Shown: positions 6,921 to 10,478 of the stretch, one piece after another
How the letters are laid out: every line of letters starts with the position of its first letter
Numbering within the stretch: position 1 is the first letter of the stretch
Assembly: GCA_947503365.1 (NCBI GenBank)
Contig: CANNDT010000130.1
Span: forward strand, 1-10,478
DNA length: 10,478 bases
Source: CANNDT01 sp945876205
GTDB lineage: Bacteria > Acidobacteriota > Vicinamibacteria > Vicinamibacterales > UBA2999
Reading direction: 5' to 3'
Notes under the pieces: generated by a model
Seen by the model: only the letters and a program-made list of their open reading frames with translations
Databases searched by the model: none
Told to the model about the DNA's origin: nothing
Translations under genes and position numbers: made by a program

Positions 6921-6937
6921 CTTAGAGATATGGCAGA

Positions 6938-6982
6938 GATCGTTCGGGTCGTTCGGACCGTTCGGGTCGTTCGGGTCGTTCG
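6938..6982 (+). repeat. 9-bp tandem array, left copy (five units)
   Basis: Five consecutive 9-bp units follow the pattern GRYCGTTCG: GATCGTTCG, GGTCGTTCG, GACCGTTCG, GGTCGTTCG, GGTCGTTCG. The array lies in the 159-nt gap between the esterase start and the nucleotidyltransferase stop, 30 nt from the latter. It has the same unit and orientation as the array at 7704-7766. No spacers are present, so it is not a CRISPR. The rest of the gap holds the esterase promoter and nothing else that I recognise. Confidence 0.9.
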
Positions 6983-7012
6983 GGCGCGTCACTTCAGGTT
7001 ACTGACCGCCAC

Positions 7013-7486
7013 CTACTCATGCCCTTCTGCGCTGGCTTTCCGAGCTGCCAGCGTCGCTTCGAGCGTCGGCATCTGAGCCGAGTCTTTCGGGCGCTTCGCC
7101 GCGAGCTTGCTGACGATCACCCGTTCGAGGGGCAGGACTTTGACTCGTACACCGTCGAGTTCGTACTCGCGTGCACCCGCGTATTCGCGATCGAACGAGT
7201 CGAGCCCGGCGGCTGTCAGTACCAGATCGACCCGGTCGAGCCCCTCACCGCCGAGTGCGGGCGGTTGCAACCCGAAGCCGGCCGTGTACAACCCGCCGGC
7301 GCGGCGCGCCGCTTCGCGAAGCCGGTCCTCGTCAATCCGTCCAAACCAGAGATCCAGATCCTGAGTGGTTCCAGGCGCGCCTTCGATGAGCGCAGCCCCC
7401 ATTCCCACGATCAGGTAGCGGACGCCAAGATCGTTGAGCGCCTCCAGGAGGGCGCGCTCAGCCGTGGTGAGGACGACGTCGAACAC
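7013..7486 (-). CDS. Nucleotidyltransferase-fold protein, AbiEii/DUF6036-like
   Basis: The 157-residue protein has the layout of small minimal nucleotidyltransferases seen in AbiEii-like and DUF6036-like families. After an N-terminal helix comes GVRYLIVGMGAALIEG (21-36), then TTQDLDLWFG (40-49) with the metal-binding pair Asp43 and Asp45. A likely third acidic residue is Asp87 in RVDLVL, and SKLAAKRPKD (126-135) matches the lysine-rich KD segment of AbiEii-type proteins. The glycine motif reads GMG instead of the usual GG or GS. Such proteins transfer a nucleotide to RNA or protein, and several are toxins or antitoxins. It starts with GTG (7484-7486) inside the end of the 76-residue upstream gene, overlapping by 29 nt, with no clear Shine-Dalgarno, so translational coupling is likely. 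No HEPN partner or AbiEi-type regulator is nearby. Confidence 0.75.
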   Translation of the reverse strand: MFDVVLTTAERALLEALNDLGVRYLIVGMGAALIEGAPGTTQDLDLWFGRIDEDRLREAARRAGGLYTAGFGLQPPALGGEGLDRVDLVLTAAGLDSFDREYAGAREYELDGVRVKVLPLERVIVSKLAAKRPKDSAQMPTLEATLAARKASAEGHE

Positions 7487-7688
7487 GGGTCAGACCGCGA
7501 TGGAGGCGTTCGGCAGGTGGAAGCTCGAGGGAGCGGAGCGCGTGGTACACATCGCCGGGGTCCACGCCCGGATTCGCGGTCGCGATGGCGTGGGCCTTGC
7601 GCCAGAGCGTTTCACTATGACGCACCCAGGCTTCCTCGTCCTCGGTCAGGGTCGCGATGTCCGACCGTTCAGTGGTCACACGAGTCAT
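7458..7688 (-). CDS. Small partner protein of the nucleotidyltransferase
   Basis: The 76-residue product is acidic near the N-terminus (LTEDEEAWVRHSE, 14-26), probably helical in the middle, and carries GVDPGDVYHALRSLELPPAE (41-60), then an arginine-rich tail. I recall similar short proteins with a DVYHxLxxLxxxPxERL pattern next to nucleotidyltransferase genes, but I know no function or family name. It is read just before the nucleotidyltransferase and overlaps its start by 29 nt in another frame. Pairing of a small protein with a nucleotidyltransferase in overlapping frames suggests they act together, possibly as an antitoxin-toxin or regulator-enzyme pair. The ATG (7686-7688) has no obvious ribosome-binding site; a GTG at codon 4 is an alternative. 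The conserved-looking block supports real coding; the last residues may be dictated by the overlap. Confidence 0.65.
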   Translation of the reverse strand: MTRVTTERSDIATLTEDEEAWVRHSETLWRKAHAIATANPGVDPGDVYHALRSLELPPAERLHRGLTRVRRRPHHG

Positions 7689-7703
7689 GATGACACACGC
7701 GGG

Positions 7704-7766
7704 GATCGTTCGGATCGTTCGGATCGTTCGGACGGTTCGGACCGTTCGGATCGTTCGGACCGTTCA
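7704..7766 (+). repeat. 9-bp tandem array, right copy (seven units)
   Basis: Seven consecutive units of 9 bp occur, four of them exactly GATCGTTCG; the others are GACGGTTCG, GACCGTTCG and a final GACCGTTCA. The array fills most of the 80-nt gap between the small gene start (7688) and the kinase stop codon (7769-7771). With the left copy at 6938-6982 it brackets the nucleotidyltransferase module in direct orientation. No promoter for the small gene is evident in this gap. Confidence 0.92.
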
Positions 7767-7768
7767 GT

Positions 7769-10396
7769 TCAATTCGTTCTCGTTCTCAGCCCCGCCCAGT
7801 TCAGCAACAGCGTGATCGGCGCTGGTTCGGCGGTGACGGTCGACACGAGAAACCGCTGGCCGTCCGATGACATGACGAACCCGCCTGGCGGGGCTGCAAA
7901 CAAGTTCACTGGCGCGCCCGGCCTGATCGTGGAACCTGACACTTCTATCGGCAGGGCCATGACGCGATTGTCTGGCGCCAGGTAGGTCAACTCGCGCCCG
8001 TCGCGGCGCCACTGCGGCGCCTGCCCGCCCTGCGTGGACATCTGAATCCTGGTGCCTGGACCGGGAAACGGCTGGACGTAGACTTCGTTTCGTCCGCTTT
8101 CGTTGGAGTAATAGGCGATCCAGCGGCCATCGACAGAGAATCGTCCGCCCTGCTCGGAAAAGGGTGTGACCGCCACCGGTACCGGTTTGCGGTCTCCAGT
8201 GACGGGCACCACCCAAAGGTCGTTGCCGGTCTTCGAATCCTGCACGCCGTACAACACGAATCGGCCATCCGGAGACCAGTCGTAGACGAGTTTCGCGTCC
8301 GATGAAGCCACGAGGAGCGTCTCGGTTCCTGGTCCGTCGAACGGCCTCTCGTAGATATCGAACACGCCCGTTCGCTCGGAGGCGAACGCGACGTGACGGG
8401 CGTCTGGAGACCACACGGGGGTGCGATCGCGAACCGGCTCGAACGTAAACCGACGCTCGCCACCGCGTTCGACGTCCGTCACCCATATGTCCACGTTACC
8501 GTTCACCGTGCGCTGAAGTGCCAACAGGCGGTCATCCCGGGACAGCTGCGGTGTTGTCGGCTGCGCCCCATCCGGCCCACCCAGTATCCCGATCTGCCGG
8601 CCGGATCGGTCAAGCCAGAACGACTGGCGTTCCCCGGCATGGGCACGGTACGCGATGGATCCGGATGTCGAGCCCGACACCGCCACTGAACTGAAATTAC
8701 CCACCGCTACCCGTGCGGCCACGGGGGCCGCATCTCCCTCCATCTGCAACGTGTCAAGGTTCAGGCGTTGGGCCAACAGCGCACCATCCCGCATGAACAG
8801 CACGGAATCGGGCGGCACGAATTCCGCGGGTGAATCTGTCTCCAACAACCGATGAGTCTCAGGCGAATCCAGCGACCCGACATACACGCCTCGGCTCTCA
8901 ACAGGGCCGAGCGAGAAGAACAGGAACCGACGGCCATCGGGAAGAAAGCGAGGAAAGCGGTGCGAGATCTGCTGGGGCGGATTGAGACGAGTGACTTGTG
9001 CCAGACCCTGGCCCCCTGCGCCGACGCGCATGAGCGGCGTCGAAGGGGAAGGCACAAACAGGATGGTCCCCTCATCGTTCCACGTACCCCAGATTGGGTT
9101 GGGGGCGCTCGCCAGCACGCGGACCAGTCCGGTCTCAAGGTCGATCCGCTTCAACTGACCGTCGGAGAAGAATCCAATCGACTTACTGTCCGGGGACCAG
9201 AACGCTCCCTGGTTGGCACCCTCCGTCGCCGCCAGAGGCTGCGCGACGTCGGAACCGAGCGGCCTGAGCCACAGTTGCCCACGAGCATTGAACGCGAGCT
9301 TGGTCCCGTCCGGGGAGAGCGCGAATGACGTGACGCTTGCGTCTGGCGGCGTGATGAGCTGCACGCGCATTTCTGGCGGGCTGGTCGAAGCCTGCCGCGC
9401 TTGATACAGCATGACGCCCAGCGCCGCGGCTGCCAGAAGAAAGACGCCAGCCGTCATCCACGCGAGGCTTTCGCGCCGTGGTCTGGCCGCACGACCCGCA
9501 AGGGCCGCCACCGGCTCGGAATGGGTCGTCAGCCCTTCGAGCGCGAACGCGAGATCGTCCGCCGACTTGAACCGCGCGGCGGGCGATTTCTCGAGGCACC
9601 GCATGACGATGCGCCCAAGCGCGGGAGGAATGTGACGCTCCGCGATCGGAAGCTCGGGAGGGTCTTCCTTGAGAATGGCGGTCATGGCGTCCATCGGGGT
9701 TGCGCCCGTGAACGCGCGCATCCCCGACAGCATCTCGTAGAGGAGAGTACCAAGCGCGAAGATGTCGGAGCGGTGATCCGCAGGCAGCCCGCGCACCTGT
9801 TCGGGAGCCATGTAGCCGACGGTGCCGAGCACCAGCCCGGGCAGTGTCTGTGGCGGCGTTGTGGCGATCGCGCTCGCTCCCGCCAACGCGGGTTCGAGCT
9901 GCGTCAGCTTGGCGAGACCGAAATCGAGGATCTTCACGCGCTGGTCGGCGGTGATGAAGACGTTTTCCGGCTTCAGATCGCGATGCACGATGCCGCGGTC
10001 GTGCGCGGCGGCCAACCCTCTTGCGATCTGCACGGCGTATTCGATCGCTTTGCGGACCGGCAGCGGACCGCCCGCCATCCCCTCGCGGAGCGTCCCGCCT
10101 TCGAGGAGTTCCGTGACGATGTACGGTGCCGCCGGCCCTGCGCCTGTCGAAGGCTGCTGGCCGACGTCATAGACCGCAAGAATGTTCGGATGATTCAGCG
10201 CCGCCGCGGCGCGGGCTTCCTGTTCGAAACGACCAAGCCGCTCCGGATCGCCCGCAAAATCAGCGGGCAGCACCTTGATGGCCACGTCGCGGCCAAGTCG
10301 GGAGTCGCGGGCACGGTACACCTCTCCCATCCCGCCCGCGCCCAGGAGCGCGACGATGTCGTAAGACGCGATCCGGCTGCCGGGGGTGAGGCCCAA
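7769..10396 (-). CDS. Transmembrane Ser/Thr kinase with C-terminal WD40-like (PD40) propeller
   Basis: This 875-residue protein has an N-terminal Hanks-type kinase domain (about 12-290): glycine loop GAGGMGEVY (19-27), Lys41 in VAIK, helix-C Glu60, catalytic HRDLKPEN (138-145, Asp140), DFG (158-160), APE (197-199) and Asp211. All key residues are present, so it should phosphorylate Ser/Thr. One membrane segment (about 311-331) leads to a long C-terminal half with repeated SPDG-type PD40/TolB-like blades (for example near 360, 400, 485, 662, 707, 753 and 798), expected outside the cytoplasm as a sensor or scaffold. This architecture is frequent in Acidobacteriota. The start is a TTG (10394-10396): no ATG or GTG lies between it and the upstream in-frame stop, and the sequence after it fits the usual family N-terminus. 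Only 10 nt separate it from the preceding gene. Residues 82-87 look like a repeat-derived insertion. Confidence 0.93.
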   Translation of the reverse strand: MGLTPGSRIASYDIVALLGAGGMGEVYRARDSRLGRDVAIKVLPADFAGDPERLGRFEQEARAAAALNHPNILAVYDVGQQPSTGAGPAAPYIVTELLEGGTLREGMAGGPLPVRKAIEYAVQIARGLAAAHDRGIVHRDLKPENVFITADQRVKILDFGLAKLTQLEPALAGASAIATTPPQTLPGLVLGTVGYMAPEQVRGLPADHRSDIFALGTLLYEMLSGMRAFTGATPMDAMTAILKEDPPELPIAERHIPPALGRIVMRCLEKSPAARFKSADDLAFALEGLTTHSEPVAALAGRAARPRRESLAWMTAGVFLLAAAALGVMLYQARQASTSPPEMRVQLITPPDASVTSFALSPDGTKLAFNARGQLWLRPLGSDVAQPLAATEGANQGAFWSPDSKSIGFFSDGQLKRIDLETGLVRVLASAPNPIWGTWNDEGTILFVPSPSTPLMRVGAGGQGLAQVTRLNPPQQISHRFPRFLPDGRRFLFFSLGPVESRGVYVGSLDSPETHRLLETDSPAEFVPPDSVLFMRDGALLAQRLNLDTLQMEGDAAPVAARVAVGNFSSVAVSGSTSGSIAYRAHAGERQSFWLDRSGRQIGILGGPDGAQPTTPQLSRDDRLLALQRTVNGNVDIWVTDVERGGERRFTFEPVRDRTPVWSPDARHVAFASERTGVFDIYERPFDGPGTETLLVASSDAKLVYDWSPDGRFVLYGVQDSKTGNDLWVVPVTGDRKPVPVAVTPFSEQGGRFSVDGRWIAYYSNESGRNEVYVQPFPGPGTRIQMSTQGGQAPQWRRDGRELTYLAPDNRVMALPIEVSGSTIRPGAPVNLFAAPPGGFVMSSDGQRFLVSTVTAEPAPITLLLNWAGLRTRTN
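10136..10153. repeat. 18-nt repeat-like insertion within the kinase domain
   Basis: On the coding strand this segment reads CCTTCGACAGGCGCAGGG, one base away from a dispersed bacterial repeat I recall (CCTTCGACAGGCTCAGGG). It encodes exactly codons 82-87 (PSTGAG) between two kinase beta strands. Related kinases usually have a loop about six residues shorter here (for example DVGxHDGxPYIV). The fit suggests an in-frame insertion of a mobile short repeat tolerated in a surface loop. Identification of the repeat family is from memory. Confidence 0.5.
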
Positions 10397-10406
10397 TGCG
10401 GACGCT

Positions 10407-10478
10407 TTATTCCGTCGAGGAGCGACCGGCGGCCTTCAGTACGGCGGCATAGGAGTCGACGCCGCCGTGCACGTGCGC
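10407..10478 (-). CDS. C-terminal end of an unidentified protein (partial)
   Basis: The last 23 codons of a minus-strand gene run in from the right edge and end at TAA (10407-10409). The peptide reads AHVHGGVDSYAAVLKAAGRS, then STE. Nineteen of 23 codons end in G or C, as in the neighbouring genes, which supports real coding. It is 10 nt upstream of the kinase TTG and in the same orientation, so the two could share a transcript. Too little is visible to name a family. Confidence 0.5.
   Translation of the reverse strand, partial: AHVHGGVDSYAAVLKAAGRSSTE

Noticed and set aside
6938..7766. CRISPR array
   Set aside because: The 9-bp units are contiguous with no unique spacers, and no cas gene is present.
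7764..8486. 240-codon minus-strand frame overlapping the kinase C-terminus
   Set aside because: It is a shifted frame of the propeller region with Arg-rich content and no domain.

Overview
The window reads as high-GC chromosomal DNA from an environmental bacterium. An Acidobacteriota assignment (Vicinamibacteria-like) is the best guess. It rests on a secreted PDLSGVW-type protein, a Ser/Thr kinase fused to a WD40-like (PD40) propeller, secreted NHL-propeller and esterase proteins, and short tandem arrays in the gaps between genes. This is inference from family content; no rRNA or other marker gene is present.

Layout from left to right. Positions 1-65 hold a G-run array of 7-bp period that runs into the ribosome-binding site of the only clear plus-strand gene, a secreted protein of unknown function (66-845). 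Every other gene is on the minus strand. A lone ABC ATPase (860-1678) is preceded by a 22-nt perfect palindrome (1687-1708) and a 12-TM MFS transporter (1722-3017) with a good sigma70-like promoter (3076-3105). An 8-bp-period array that folds back on itself (3117-3192) separates the MFS gene from a two-gene unit. That unit is a secreted tandem double esterase (4511-6853) followed after 29 nt by a secreted NHL-repeat propeller protein (3192-4481), with a sigma70-like promoter at 6890-6919. Next is a small accessory-looking module: a nucleotidyltransferase-fold protein (7013-7486) overlapping a 76-residue partner (7458-7688). It is bracketed by two same-orientation arrays of one 9-bp unit (6938-6982 and 7704-7766). 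The right end is a transmembrane Ser/Thr kinase with a beta-propeller sensor (7769-10396) and the last 23 codons of an unidentified upstream gene (10407-10478).

How the parts may work together. The double esterase and NHL protein look co-transcribed and exported. The esterase resembles the Esterase 713 family (recalled structure PDB 1QLW), and both of its halves keep the Ser-Glu-His triad. The nearby MFS carrier has features of the aromatic-acid/metabolite:H+ symporters, so an extracellular de-esterification plus uptake role is a reasonable but untested hypothesis. The nucleotidyltransferase pair is a candidate toxin-antitoxin-like or defence-like module.

The most unusual features are the tandem esterase with two intact active sites, the repeat-bracketed nucleotidyltransferase module, three unrelated intergenic arrays of period 7, 8 and 9 bp, and an 18-nt repeat-like element that appears to add exactly six codons to the kinase domain.
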